Positions 40,983 to 50,024 of a DNA stretch of 64,000 nt are shown piece by piece. The notes beneath the pieces were generated by a model. That model worked only from the letters and a program-made list of their open reading frames with translations. It did no database searches and was not told the origin of the DNA. The translations under genes were made by a program, and so were the position numbers. This stretch comes from Melissococcus plutonius ATCC 35311 (GTDB lineage Bacteria; Bacillota; Bacilli; Lactobacillales; Enterococcaceae), in NCBI RefSeq assembly GCF_000270185.1, contig NC_015516.1:186001-250000 (forward strand). The letters are read 5' to 3'. Position 1 is the stretch's first letter, and the number at the start of each line of letters is the position of its first letter.

Positions 40983-41312
40983 TTAACCGCTAATTCGTAA
41001 AGGAAATTTGAAAAATATGACTAAAAGCATAAAAATTAAAAGTAATATTATTAAGATAATATAAAAGATTTTTCCATAAAAATTTTTATTGTTGATTGTC
41101 CATCCGTGAATACTTTGAACCCAGAGTGGCGTATACTTGGCTGTGATTTTATCTGTTTTACCAGATTTGAGAATTTTTATTAGTAAATAGATTAGTATGA
41201 TGCATGTAACTATAGCATAGGGGATTGAGGGTAATCTTTTTTGTTTGTATAGAATTGTACATGTAGCTAGAGTAAAGATACCTATCCATATTTTTTTTAG
41301 GCTAAGACTCAT
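40983..41312 (-). CDS. Small membrane protein of unknown function
   Basis: A 109-residue protein with three or four hydrophobic segments (LPSIPYAIVTCIILIYLLIKI; IFYIILIILLLIFMLLVIFF) and a central hydrophilic stretch (YTPLWVQSIHGWTINNKNF). An AAAGGAG site lies 10 nt before ATG, supporting real translation. I do not recognise a family. The GWTINNKNF segment loosely recalls DUF5808-type proteins; this is a weak impression. Confidence 0.6.
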   Translation of the reverse strand: MSLSLKKIWIGIFTLATCTILYKQKRLPSIPYAIVTCIILIYLLIKILKSGKTDKITAKYTPLWVQSIHGWTINNKNFYGKIFYIILIILLLIFMLLVIFFKFPLRISG

Positions 41313-41409
41313 AAGAAATACTCCTTTGCTATAATTTCTTTATTTTCTACAGTATAACATCTATTGACTGACATTTCATTTGCGAAGTTATGATTAACAT
41401 TAACGATTG

Positions 41410-41720
41410 TAATGTCAATGAATTTTAGTTTAATGTTCACTATAATAAAATTCACCTTCTTTTATACAATGTTAGAGAGAACTTTATCTGATATAAGGAT
41501 ATCTGGTTTTTTTATTAAAGCACACACTATTCTTAATGATTGTACTTGTCCAGCACTATATTATTATTTAAAAAATTTCTTTGAAAATTTGAGATATCAG
41601 TTTTCATGTCCAGTCCCACAATATTAAAGAAATAGTTTAAGTCTATTTTATAAGCGTTAAGCATGTCTATTTCTTGATAGAAATTTTCTAATACAAAATT
41701 TTGCTGATTATCAATGTGTA
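41410..41720 (-). pseudogene. Eroded ABC-transporter ATPase domain
   Basis: On the minus strand one frame reads NFVLENFYQEIDMLNAYKID...FNIVGLD and, after a frameshift near 41550, a second reads AGQVQSLRIVCALIKKPDIL, then ISDKVLSNIV. The latter matches the ABC signature and Walker B pattern (SGGQxQRLxIxRALxKKPDILIxDExxSxxD), and the former matches the helical subdomain that precedes it. A stop follows immediately. Walker A and the membrane domain are missing. It probably belonged to an exporter, perhaps of a bacteriocin, but only about 90 residues survive. Confidence 0.65.
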
Positions 41721-41853
41721 ATATGTTTTACTGTTGTAGATATATTGAGAATGAGATGAAAAACTAATAAATTAGGAAACATTGTTGATGAACTAATAAA
41801 ATTAAGTTAGATATACCAAAAAATTTATTATTAAAATATCTTATTTTTAATCG

Positions 41854-41882
41854 TTTACATATTTACAAAAAGTTTATATAAT
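41854..41882 (+). promoter_or_regulatory. Consensus-like sigma-A promoter in remnant region
   Basis: TTTACA and TATAAT are separated by exactly 17 nt. Downstream is a possible 33-codon ORF (ATG 41931, no good RBS), and a terminator-like AGTTAGGTTTTTT at 42072, whose left half can pair either with AACCTA nearby or with AAAAACCTAACT at 41949-41960. A short transcript of about 200 nt is possible. Confidence 0.5.
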
Positions 41883-42239
41883 GAAATGAAAAATTGTTAT
41901 TATTAACAGAATTAAAGATTATATTTGTTTATGATAAATACACAATTGAAAAACCTAACTTTAGTGAGTGGATGGAATAATTATAAAAGATTGATGCCTT
42001 ATCATCTAATGTTAATAAAGAAAATTCAATGAATTAAATCAAATATCAACAGTAAAACCTATCAAAAAGTTTAGTTAGGTTTTTTATTTTATTGAAAAAA
42101 TAGATAAAAATAATAAATGGATTAATAATTTAAAATGTTAATAATTATAATAGTGAGCAAGAAAGTGAATATCTTATAAAAGTAAACAGTACTTCAATAT
42201 TAGGAGACAAACTTGTCGATGATATATATATAAAATAAG

Positions 42240-42680
42240 ATAAAAATTAATAATTTCATTGCTATTCTAACTGTTTCTATCATATTAATTATCCCTCAAA
42301 TAGTGACAAAAAATATGATAATAGGTTCAGACTCAGTTTTCCACTTCAATCGCTTTTACGGAGCGGCAGGACAAATTAGAAGTAGGAATTTTAGTTATTT
42401 TATTAGCTTGTATGAATTTTAATAGTCAGGAAGAATTGTCAATGCTTTTTATAGTCCTTTTTTTGTATATCTACATGAAATAATTGTTCTTCTAAGTAGA
42501 AATTGGTTTGTGTATCAAGTCTTGTCAAATTTTATATTATTTATTATATCTGGCGCTTTAATGAATATTTTTCTTAAAAAAGGTAGTTTTAGTTATATAA
42601 AATGTTTGTTTGGATCCATAGTATTTATGACCACCTTTTCTATTCAGTAGGGGGTGACTAGACAAAAATTTTCTAGTTGG
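42240..42680 (+). pseudogene. YfhO-like polytopic membrane protein, 5' remnant
   Basis: A frame from 42240 reads KINNFIAILTVSIILIIPQI, then MIIGSDSVFHFNRFYGAAGQ, NFSYFISLYEF, two adjacent stops (TAA TAG at 42420), SGRIVNAFYSPFFVYLHEI and VFMTTFSIQ, another stop, and TRQKFSSW at 42680. This matches the N-terminus of large YfhO-like or mannosyltransferase-like membrane proteins of Lactobacillales, in which GSDSxFHFNR and QQSGRIVNA are familiar, so TAA TAG probably replaces CAA CAG (two C-to-T changes). The gene ends abruptly at the IS30 remnant junction, so the bulk has been deleted. Confidence 0.65.
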
Positions 42681-43110
42681 ACAGATGAAATACGCCAGTC
42701 TAAAACATTCTATAAAGTGTACGAACAGAACAATCAATAGGGAATGCTGCACGACCGATAACCATATCTGGCCCTCATCCTTGAACAACTTTTGTCCGAA
42801 TGTAGGCTTCTTGTTTCGCTGGTAAAACGATGGGATGTCTATCACATTGGCTTTTTTCCTATATTGGTTGAAATAATCAAAAGTGGTATACCCCATTTTA
42901 AAATATAGATATACTTTATGAATTGTTTGTCTTGAACGTTTTAAGCAACGTGCTGTTTTAAGTACCGATTGATTGATTTTGCTATCATTACCAGTTTGTC
43001 TGGTGTAAGATGGATATATGGCATTTGTACTCACTCCTTATAATTTTTTCAAGGGAACTATTTTGAATGTAGCACAAATGACTTTTTTAGTTGTCTAGCT
43101 TAATTTTACA
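42681..43110 (-). mobile_element. Truncated, multiply broken IS30-family element
   Basis: The transposase starts at ATG 43024 with an AAGGAG site (PYIHLTPDKLVMI), shifts frame to CLKRSRQTIHKVYLYFKMGY, then again to HPIVLPAKQEAYIRTKVVQG, stop, GPDMVIGRAAFPIDCSVRTL, YRMF, stop, TGVFHLSN. All pieces are collinear with the N-terminal third of IS30-type transposases (HTH, then DDE region onset). The DDE catalytic part is absent: the element stops at 42680/42681 against the YfhO remnant. The outer end is probably near 43110, where TGTAAAATTAAGCTAGACAA reads inward. It is clearly inactive. Confidence 0.8.
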
Positions 43111-43470
43111 ATCGGCGATATATAAATGCTTATTATTCTGATATGCAAGATATTTATTTTGGTTACAAATATTGGTTGTAGGCATCTGAGATTCAATAAA
43201 ATAAAGTAAAGTAAAACTCTTTCTTTAGAAAATTCACTCACAAGGTAGATATGATAATTTTTTATAATACTATCAGACTACAGATTAGCAAACTAGGTTA
43301 TAAGAAAGATAACGATATAAGTAAAAATCCCTTGTCAAATATTAATCTGACAAGGAATTTTTGGTAGGGGAAATGGTAGGGAACCATCTTATTTTTAATG
43401 AAAATTAAGTACCTTAGCAATTGAAGAATGTTGATTTATAGGCATTCCCCATCTATATTATGTTAGCCTT
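43111..43470. other. Non-coding spacer before guaA 3' end
   Basis: 360 bp with no gene. It contains the hairpin at 43322-43366 and otherwise nothing recognisable. Confidence 0.55.
43322..43366. terminator. Terminator-like hairpin downstream of guaA
   Basis: AAAAATCCCTTGTCA pairs with TGACAAGGAATTTTT (one bulge or mismatch), flanked by A and T runs, so it can act in either direction. It lies about 105 bp beyond the guaA stop (minus strand). Confidence 0.75.
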
Positions 43471-45036
43471 TTATTCCCACTCAACAGTTGCAGGTGGTTT
43501 AGAAGTGATATCGTACACAATACGATTAACATGAGCCACCTCGTTAACAATGCGGACACTGACCTGTTGAAGAACGTCCCAAGGAATTCTGGCAAAGTCG
43601 GCAGTCATGCCATCAATAGAAGTTACTGCCCGGATACCGACAGTATAATCATAGGTACGTCCATCTCCCATGACACCTACACTGCGAATGCCGGGTAGTA
43701 CGGTGAAATATTGCCAGATTTCTCTATCGAGACCGGCTTTTTTGATTTCTTCTTGTAAGATAGCATCTGATTCACGTACAATTTCCAGTTTATCTTCTGT
43801 AATTTCACCAATGACACGAATACCTAAACCTGGTCCAGGGAAAGGTTGGCGCCAAACGATGCTGTCTGGCATACCTAATTGGGTACCTAATTCACGTACT
43901 TCATCTTTAAATAAAGTGTTCAAGGGTTCAATCAACTCAAAATGCATATCTTCTGGTAAGCCACCAACGTTGTGATGTGACTTAATTGTTTGGGCAGTCT
44001 CTGTACCACTTTCGATAACGTCTGTATATAAGGTTCCTTGAGCTAAAAAGTCAATGCCTTTTTGACCTGCAAGTTTCTTCGCCTCATCATCAAAAACATA
44101 GACAAATTCATTTCCAATAATTTTGCGTTTTTTTTCTGGGTCTTCAATTCCTTTTAATAGGTCTAGGAAACGTTTTTGAGCGTCTACTTTGATGATGTTT
44201 AATCCAAATTTTCCGCCTAAGCTTTCCATTACTTGTTTGGCTTCATTTTTACGTAGTAAACCATGATCAACAAAAATACAAGTCAACTGATCACCAATCG
44301 CTTTTTGTAAAAGAACACCTACAACACTAGAATCAACGCCACCAGAAAGGCCAAGTAATACACGTTTATCTACAACTTTTTCTCGAATTTTTGCAATTTC
44401 CATTTCAATAAAGTTGTCCATTGTCCAGTTGCCTTGACAATGACAAACATCAAAAGCAAAATGGCGTAATAATTCTGTACCATATTCAGAATGACGAACT
44501 TCCGGATGAAATTGCACACCATGAAATTGTCGCTCATTATTTTGAATAGAGGCAATTGGACAATCTTTGCTAGTAGCAACGGTCACAAAACCAGGTGCTG
44601 TTTTTGTGACTAGATCGCCATGACTCATCCAAACGGTTTGTTGTCTAGGTGTATCACTAAATAAATTCGCTGATTTTTCAAAAATTTCGAGATTGGCTTT
44701 TCCATATTCACGATTTTCAGCTGGTTCAACAGTTCCACCTAAATTATAGGTCATTAACTGCATACCATAACAAATTCCCAAAATTGGAATTCCTAAATTA
44801 TAGATTTCTGGATCAATACGAAATGCTTTTTCATCATATACACTATTGGGGCCACCTGAGAAGATAATTCCTTTAGGAGCTAATTTTTTGATTTCTTCTG
44901 CGGTTGTTCGATGACTAAGTAATTCTGAAAAAACACCAAATTCACGAATCCGACGAGTAATTAATTGATTGTATTGACTGCCAAAATCTAAGACAATAAT
45001 TTTTTCAATTGTTTTTAAATCTATCACATGGGTCAC
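43471..45036 (-). CDS. guaA: GMP synthase (glutamine-hydrolysing)
   Basis: A 521-residue full-length GuaA that converts XMP to GMP with glutamine and ATP. Residues about 10-200 are the class I amidotransferase (Cys89 in [10 protein letters not shown], His-Glu in QFHPEVRHS). The ATP-pyrophosphatase domain has the PP-loop [13 protein letters not shown], and the C-terminal dimerisation domain ends with the conserved KPPATVEWE. It starts at GTG 45036 with AGGAG 9 nt upstream; [15 protein letters not shown] begins at the usual distance. It is monocistronic. No guanine riboswitch is apparent in the 379-bp upstream spacer, which is otherwise featureless. Confidence 0.97.
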   Translation of the reverse strand: MTHVIDLKTIEKIIVLDFGSQYNQLITRRIREFGVFSELLSHRTTAEEIKKLAPKGIIFSGGPNSVYDEKAFRIDPEIYNLGIPILGICYGMQLMTYNLGGTVEPAENREYGKANLEIFEKSANLFSDTPRQQTVWMSHGDLVTKTAPGFVTVATSKDCPIASIQNNERQFHGVQFHPEVRHSEYGTELLRHFAFDVCHCQGNWTMDNFIEMEIAKIREKVVDKRVLLGLSGGVDSSVVGVLLQKAIGDQLTCIFVDHGLLRKNEAKQVMESLGGKFGLNIIKVDAQKRFLDLLKGIEDPEKKRKIIGNEFVYVFDDEAKKLAGQKGIDFLAQGTLYTDVIESGTETAQTIKSHHNVGGLPEDMHFELIEPLNTLFKDEVRELGTQLGMPDSIVWRQPFPGPGLGIRVIGEITEDKLEIVRESDAILQEEIKKAGLDREIWQYFTVLPGIRSVGVMGDGRTYDYTVGIRAVTSIDGMTADFARIPWDVLQQVSVRIVNEVAHVNRIVYDITSKPPATVEWE

Positions 45037-45415
45037 ACTTGCTAACTCCTATCTCTGTCATTTGTTTTTTTAAAAAAATAATCATTTAGTAGAATCGTTA
45101 ATAAAAAATAGAGTTTGTTATAATAAGTTTTTTTATTCTATTTAAATTTAATATAAATAGAATAAAATTTAAATGAAAAATTGCTATTTAGATCACTTTT
45201 TGATGAATATCTAAGCGTTATTCTATTATATCCAGTTTTATTCCATATCCAAATATGCGAGAATGAACTGTCTATTGAATAAATGAATTGAATCGATTAA
45301 TACAGAAAACATTAATTTTATATATAGAAAATTAATGATGAGTGGATAATAGAAAGATATATCATAGATTGATCTTGAAAAATAGTTTGCTGGGTAGTTA
45401 AAAGCTTAATTATTA

Positions 45416-46339
45416 TCAATATTTTCGCAAGAAGATTTCATCAATACTATGATTTGTTGTTTTATGAAGTATGATATCAGCACGACCTCTGGTAGGCAAG
45501 ATATATTCATTCAAATTTTTTAAATTAATTGTTTTCCAGACATTTTTTGCCATTGCAAAGGCTTCTTTACGATCGCCAACTGCATAAGAGTAATAGTAAT
45601 TATCTGGATTACGAAAGGCAGTATTTAATAAAGCTTCAAACCTTTCTAAGTACCATTGTTCAATTAATCTAGGATCTGCATCTACGTAAATTGAGAAATC
45701 AAAGAAATCACTGACATAAATCTGTTGATTTGCTGGTAATTGTAATGTGTTAATCCCTTCAACAATCAAGATATCTGGCTGTTGAATTAAGTTATATTCA
45801 TTTTCAATAACATCATAAGTATCATGAGAGTAAAGCGGTGCCTTGATTGTTTCTTTTCCACTTTTTACCTCATTTAAAAAGGCAATTAACTTTTTCATAT
45901 CATAGCTTTCTGGAAATCCTTTACGTCCTAAAATTCCTTTTTGCTTTAGCACATGATTGGGATACAAAAATCCATCAGTAGTAATGAGTTCTACACTCTT
46001 TTCTTTAAACATACGACCAAAAATAGTATGTAAAAGACGGGCAGTTGTACTTTTTCCAACAGCGACACTGCCGGCAATGCCAACAATGAAAGGTGGTGCC
46101 TGGACGTATTCATGTAAGAATAAACCCTTGCTTAGAGTTAGCGATTCAAATTCCTTCATATACAGATGAATTAAATGCGTAAGAGGAATATAGATATCTT
46201 GAACATCCTGGAGAGAGATACGGTCATTAAGACTTTTGATATGTTCGAGTTCTTCAGCGGTTAATAATGCTTTCCCGTCCCGATAGAATCCTCGCCATTC
46301 TTCACGTGAGATTGGGTAATAATTTATTTTATCGTCCAT
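45416..46339 (-). CDS. coaA: Type I pantothenate kinase
   Basis: A 307-residue bacterial type I PanK, first step of coenzyme A synthesis. Walker A GSVAVGKS spans residues 90-97; TTDGFLYPN and FPESYDMKKL follow, and the C-terminal block (FEALLNTAFRNPDNYY, then LPTRGRADIILHK) is conserved. The length matches the family. It is divergent from the GDSL hydrolase gene, 156 bp apart. The ATG has a GGAGG site immediately upstream. It is cytoplasmic. Confidence 0.96.
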   Translation of the reverse strand: MDDKINYYPISREEWRGFYRDGKALLTAEELEHIKSLNDRISLQDVQDIYIPLTHLIHLYMKEFESLTLSKGLFLHEYVQAPPFIVGIAGSVAVGKSTTARLLHTIFGRMFKEKSVELITTDGFLYPNHVLKQKGILGRKGFPESYDMKKLIAFLNEVKSGKETIKAPLYSHDTYDVIENEYNLIQQPDILIVEGINTLQLPANQQIYVSDFFDFSIYVDADPRLIEQWYLERFEALLNTAFRNPDNYYYSYAVGDRKEAFAMAKNVWKTINLKNLNEYILPTRGRADIILHKTTNHSIDEIFLRKY

Positions 46340-46495
46340 GTAAATCCTCCAAAAAAATTAAACGCTAGTTTTTGTTTATTTTAACATAGTTTGAGCAAGT
46401 ATAACATATATTATAAATATAAATGCTGCATTTATTAAAATGATCAAACATGTTATTATAAGAAAGCAAATTAAAGTAAAGGAGAAGAAAGAGAA

Positions 46496-47098
46496 ATGAA
46501 AAAAATTGTTCTTTTTGGCGATAGTATTACGGCTGGTCGCTTTATCGAAGCTGTTTCTCCTATCTTGGTTGATGATATAAAAAAAGATATCACTCGTATG
46601 CATCTAGAAACTGTTGAAATTATTAACGCAGGTAGTAGATCAGCGGATACAACTGAGGATGGATTAAAACGTCTACAAAGGGAGGTACTGGATGAACAGC
46701 CAGATATTGTTACTATCTTTTTTGGCGCCAATGATGTAGCCGAATATTGTTTAGTTGAAGTAGAACAATATATAAATAATTTAAACTTCATGGTTGAGCA
46801 AATTGGTCATGATAAAGTTATTTTAATTACACCTTCTTATATTAATAGTGATAAAAAGGTTGATCGTCCTCAAGAACGTTTACAGGAATATCAAAGACGA
46901 GTGAAACAATTAGGACGTGACCTATCTGTTCCAGTTGTTGATTTGTATAAAGCAATGTGCAGCTATCCAGGGTCTAATGAATTTTTACAGGTAGATGGCT
47001 TACATTTTTCTAAAGTTGGTTATGAATTATTGAGTGCATTGATTGTTCAAGAATTAAAAAGTAAACTAAAAAAAATTAAAATAAAGGAGAAAACATGA
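46496..47098 (+). CDS. SGNH/GDSL-family hydrolase
   Basis: A 200-residue cytoplasmic esterase- or lipase-like protein. Block I is IVLFGDSITAG (Ser10 nucleophile), block III contains the GAND motif (FFGANDVAEY), and block V is DGLHFS, giving the Asp-His pair. There is no signal peptide. An AAGGAG site precedes ATG, and the stop overlaps the next gene (ATGA), so it is co-transcribed with the methyltransferase. The natural substrate is unknown. Confidence 0.9.
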   Translation: MKKIVLFGDSITAGRFIEAVSPILVDDIKKDITRMHLETVEIINAGSRSADTTEDGLKRLQREVLDEQPDIVTIFFGANDVAEYCLVEVEQYINNLNFMVEQIGHDKVILITPSYINSDKKVDRPQERLQEYQRRVKQLGRDLSVPVVDLYKAMCSYPGSNEFLQVDGLHFSKVGYELLSALIVQELKSKLKKIKIKEKT

Positions 47099-47697
47099 CC
47101 GATCATTATTACACAGAAAATCCTGAAACGCCTCATCAAAAAGAACAATGGTCCTTTGAATTAAAAAATCAGGTTTTTCATTTTGAAACCGATACACATG
47201 TCTTTTCAAGAAAGACGATTGATTATGGAACAAGAGTTTTAATTGATACGTTTAATGGTAAAGAACTACCAGAAGGAGATATGTTGGATGTTGGTTGTGG
47301 CTATGGTCCCATTGGCTTAACTTTAGCATCTGTAACTGGACGTTTCGTTGAAATGGTTGATGTTAATCAACGAGCGATCGGTTTAGCAAAAGAAAATGCA
47401 AAACGAAATCATATTAAGAACGTAGACATTCATTATTCAAATATTTATGATGAACTTAATCGATCACACTATGCAGCAATCATTAGTAATCCGCCAATTC
47501 GTGCTGGCAAAACTGTTGTACATAACATTCTTAGTGGTGCTCATCAATTGCTTGAAAGCAAAGGGACCTTGACAGTTGTTATTCGAAAAAAGCAGGGCGC
47601 ACCAAGTGCTGAAAAGAAAATGAAGGAAATCTTTGGTAATGTAGAAATAGTGACCAGGGATAAAGGATATTATGTTTTACGAAGTACAAAAGGATGA
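47095..47697 (+). CDS. Class I SAM methyltransferase, RsmC-like
   Basis: A 200-residue protein of the MTS/RsmC small-methyltransferase group. SAM motif I is MLDVGCGYGPIGLTLA, motif IV is ISNPPIRAG, which resembles the NPP(F/I)H catalytic loop of N2-guanine methyltransferases acting on rRNA. The N-terminal SWSFELKNQVFHFETDTHVF-type segment (here QWSFELKNQVFHFETDTHVF) is typical of the Firmicute family. It is translationally coupled to the GDSL gene. In related genomes this gene precedes the nucleoside catabolism operon. Confidence 0.88.
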   Translation: MTDHYYTENPETPHQKEQWSFELKNQVFHFETDTHVFSRKTIDYGTRVLIDTFNGKELPEGDMLDVGCGYGPIGLTLASVTGRFVEMVDVNQRAIGLAKENAKRNHIKNVDIHYSNIYDELNRSHYAAIISNPPIRAGKTVVHNILSGAHQLLESKGTLTVVIRKKQGAPSAEKKMKEIFGNVEIVTRDKGYYVLRSTKG

Positions 47698-47947
47698 ATT
47701 TTAAAATTAAATAGTATGTAGATGACTTAGTAAAAACAAACATATTTTAAGAAATTATATTTTGTTTATTTTTGTTCAATAGGTGTACTAGCTATTTTGC
47801 TGAGACTATTGCTCGATTAACTCACAATGTAAAATGCATAAGAGATCGTTCTACTTGAATATTTAATGGTGACCTTAATCAAAAAATTTACTTTTATAAA
47901 ACAAAATATAATTTAAGCGAAAAACAATTGAGAGAGGAGAAAAAATC

Positions 47948-48433
47948 ATGCTAGGAGTAGGATTATTATTTGTAGCAATTACATTAATAAGCAATGGAGT
48001 AGGTGGCTTATTAGATATCGACCAACGCTCGATTGCTTTATTAAATCTTTTGACAGGTAGTCTTTCATTTTTAATCAATACGATTTATTTATTCCATGGT
48101 GATTATTATAGTGCTGGTACTGGATATCTTTTTTCTTTTACCTATCTACTCGTTGGAATTATTTATGTTTTTGATCTCGATATGAAGGTTTATGGCATTT
48201 TTGCTTTATTTGTTGCAATAAACACTTTATTATGTGCCTATATTTCTTATTTCTCAGATGGCGATTGGCGTTTTGCATTAATTTGGTTGTCTTGGGGTGT
48301 ATTATGGGGTCTTGGTTTTGTTGAATATGTCTTGGAAAAACCAATTGGAAAACCAGTCTTTTATTTAGCAATTTTGGAAGGAATTGTTACTTGTTGGATT
48401 CCAGGTTTTATGATGTTAGCACAAGTTTGGTAG
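47948..48433 (+). CDS. UreI/AmiS-family urea or short-amide channel
   Basis: A 161-residue protein with six predicted membrane helices. It has the family signatures MLGVGLLFVAITLISNGVGG at the N-terminus, YSAGTGYLFSFTYLLVGI, LFVAINTL and IWLSWGVLWGLGFVE near the C-terminus. The loop between helices 2 and 3 is short (HGDYYSAG), lacking the longer His-rich loop that gates Helicobacter UreI. A GAGAGGAG site precedes ATG. No urease or amidase gene is in the window. Function as a urea, amide or ammonia-related pore is inferred from family only. Confidence 0.85.
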   Translation: MLGVGLLFVAITLISNGVGGLLDIDQRSIALLNLLTGSLSFLINTIYLFHGDYYSAGTGYLFSFTYLLVGIIYVFDLDMKVYGIFALFVAINTLLCAYISYFSDGDWRFALIWLSWGVLWGLGFVEYVLEKPIGKPVFYLAILEGIVTCWIPGFMMLAQVW

Positions 48434-48543
48434 TGAAAAATAAAAATTATATTAAAATTTATTGATGAGCAAAAACAACCGATTAATTAAGCAAATAGAG
48501 AAATGACTTCTATAATGACAAGAAGATCGATTATAAGATGGGT

Positions 48544-48585
48544 AAAAACATAGGAAAATTTTTTCCTATGTTTTTTATTTTTTAA
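48544..48585 (+). terminator. Terminator after ureI-like gene
   Basis: AAAAACATAGGAAAA pairs with TTTTCCTATGTTTTT, followed by TATTTTTT. Confidence 0.9.
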
Positions 48586-49310
48586 TAGTCGAAACTCATA
48601 AAAATTTATTTTTATGTTTCATCGAATAGAAATTTTTTGATAATACAAAATAGCTGGTTAATTTTGAATAGGTGACTAAATTTTCTATATTTAGCCATTT
48701 ATTTAGTTATTGTTCGTTATTTAATGAGAATAAACAGTTTATTTTCTTGATTTTTATTTTAATTAGTAGTAATTAATTAATCTCAATTCCTAATTTTATC
48801 CCTAATTTTTAATCATTATAACCGATTATTTAATTTTAAATTTTATCCATCTTTTCTTTATTATCTACTATTTTTTTACGAACGTTTCTGGTAAACTGTA
48901 GATAGTTTGATAGGTATCTATATAGATGGCGAATGTAACAAAGTAGGCGAAATATAATTTCATTTATGCTAACAATCATCAATGATGAAAAAACAAACGA
49001 TAATCTAAGATGATAGAAAATAAGTTAATTACCGATCAAGTTAAATGATAAGAAAAATAGAAATAAAAATGGCTATCAAATTGGATGAATTTTCTATAGA
49101 TTGTTTGATGAATGTGACCAATCAAGAGAATAAAAATGATAACTGATGAGAAAAAAATAATGGAACTTAATCGAAAATAAATATTGTTAGCCTTGATATA
49201 TATGGCTGACTCTTAATATATGATTTGTAGCCTGTAATTACAAAAATAACTAGTAATTTTTACTATATAAAAATCAAAAAATGAATAAAGAATCTGAAGG
49301 GAATCATAAA
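48586..49310. other. Non-coding interval upstream of cdd
   Basis: About 700 bp without an intact gene. In related enterococci this is where nucleoside catabolic genes (pyrimidine-nucleoside phosphorylase, deoC) commonly sit; I see no convincing remnant. A dyad-like ACGAACGTTT occurs at 48878-48887. Confidence 0.5.
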
Positions 49311-49703
49311 ATGAAAAAAGATCAGTGGATACAATTAGCAATGACTGCTATGCAAAAAGCCTATGTTCCTTATTCAAATTTTCCAGTAGGTGCCTGTTTG
49401 ATCACTAAAAATGAAAAAACATATTTAGGGAAAAATATTGAAAATGCTTCTTATGGATTGACAAACTGTGCTGAAAGAACAGCTATATTTAAAGCAGTGT
49501 CTGAAGGAGAAAGAGATTTTCAGTGTTTGGTTATTGCTGGTCAAACCGCTGCACCTATTGTACCATGTGGTGCTTGTCGCCAAGTAATGATTGAATTTTT
49601 CTCTCCTGATATGCCTGTTATTTTGGTTGGTATAGCTGGAGTAAAAAAGGAGACGACGGTAGGTCAATTGCTTCCAAATCCATTTACTAAAGAGAATTTA
49701 TAA
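49311..49703 (+). CDS. cdd: Cytidine deaminase
   Basis: A 130-residue tetrameric-type cytidine deaminase converting cytidine or deoxycytidine to uridine derivatives. Zinc ligands are Cys53 with catalytic Glu55 (TNCAERTAIF) and Cys86/Cys89 (VPCGACRQ). I chose ATG 49311 because GAAGGGA lies 8 nt before it and family members begin there (WIQLAMTAMQKAYVPYS); the ATG at 49281 would add ten residues and has no RBS. It sits at the head of the nucleoside uptake cluster. Confidence 0.95.
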   Translation: MKKDQWIQLAMTAMQKAYVPYSNFPVGACLITKNEKTYLGKNIENASYGLTNCAERTAIFKAVSEGERDFQCLVIAGQTAAPIVPCGACRQVMIEFFSPDMPVILVGIAGVKKETTVGQLLPNPFTKENL

Positions 49704-50024
49704 AATTTTCCTTAACAGATGTTTTGAAGCTATTTTAAATGATGATCAATCAATTAAAAAATGTGTTTAGATAAACTAAAAAGTAATGAAACATATAATA
49801 ATTTAAAGAAAGTAAGTTATTTAGAAATGGTTAATGAATGATGGTTACTTTAATTTATTTCATGAAAATAATTTAATGATTTATTAGTATTTGCTATCTA
49901 AAAAGTAAGGTACTTTTAAACATTTATTATAAAAAATCTAATGAAATGAATAATAGTCCAAATTTAGTAAAAACAAATCTAAAAATTTGTTTATTATAAA
50001 ATTATTTTGGGAGGCTTTACAGAA
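49704..50024. other. Non-coding spacer before bmp
   Basis: 321 bp with no recognisable gene or strong hairpin. It should hold the promoter for the nucleoside transporter operon. Confidence 0.5.

Noticed and set aside
41412-41627. Plus-strand ORF of 71 codons
   Set aside because: Antisense to the eroded ABC-ATPase, which explains the open frame better.
43670-43975. Plus-strand ORF of 101 codons
   Set aside because: Antisense to guaA, which is a complete, strongly conserved gene.
45037-45415. Possible guanine riboswitch upstream of guaA
   Set aside because: No conserved purine-aptamer core strings or terminator helix are visible.
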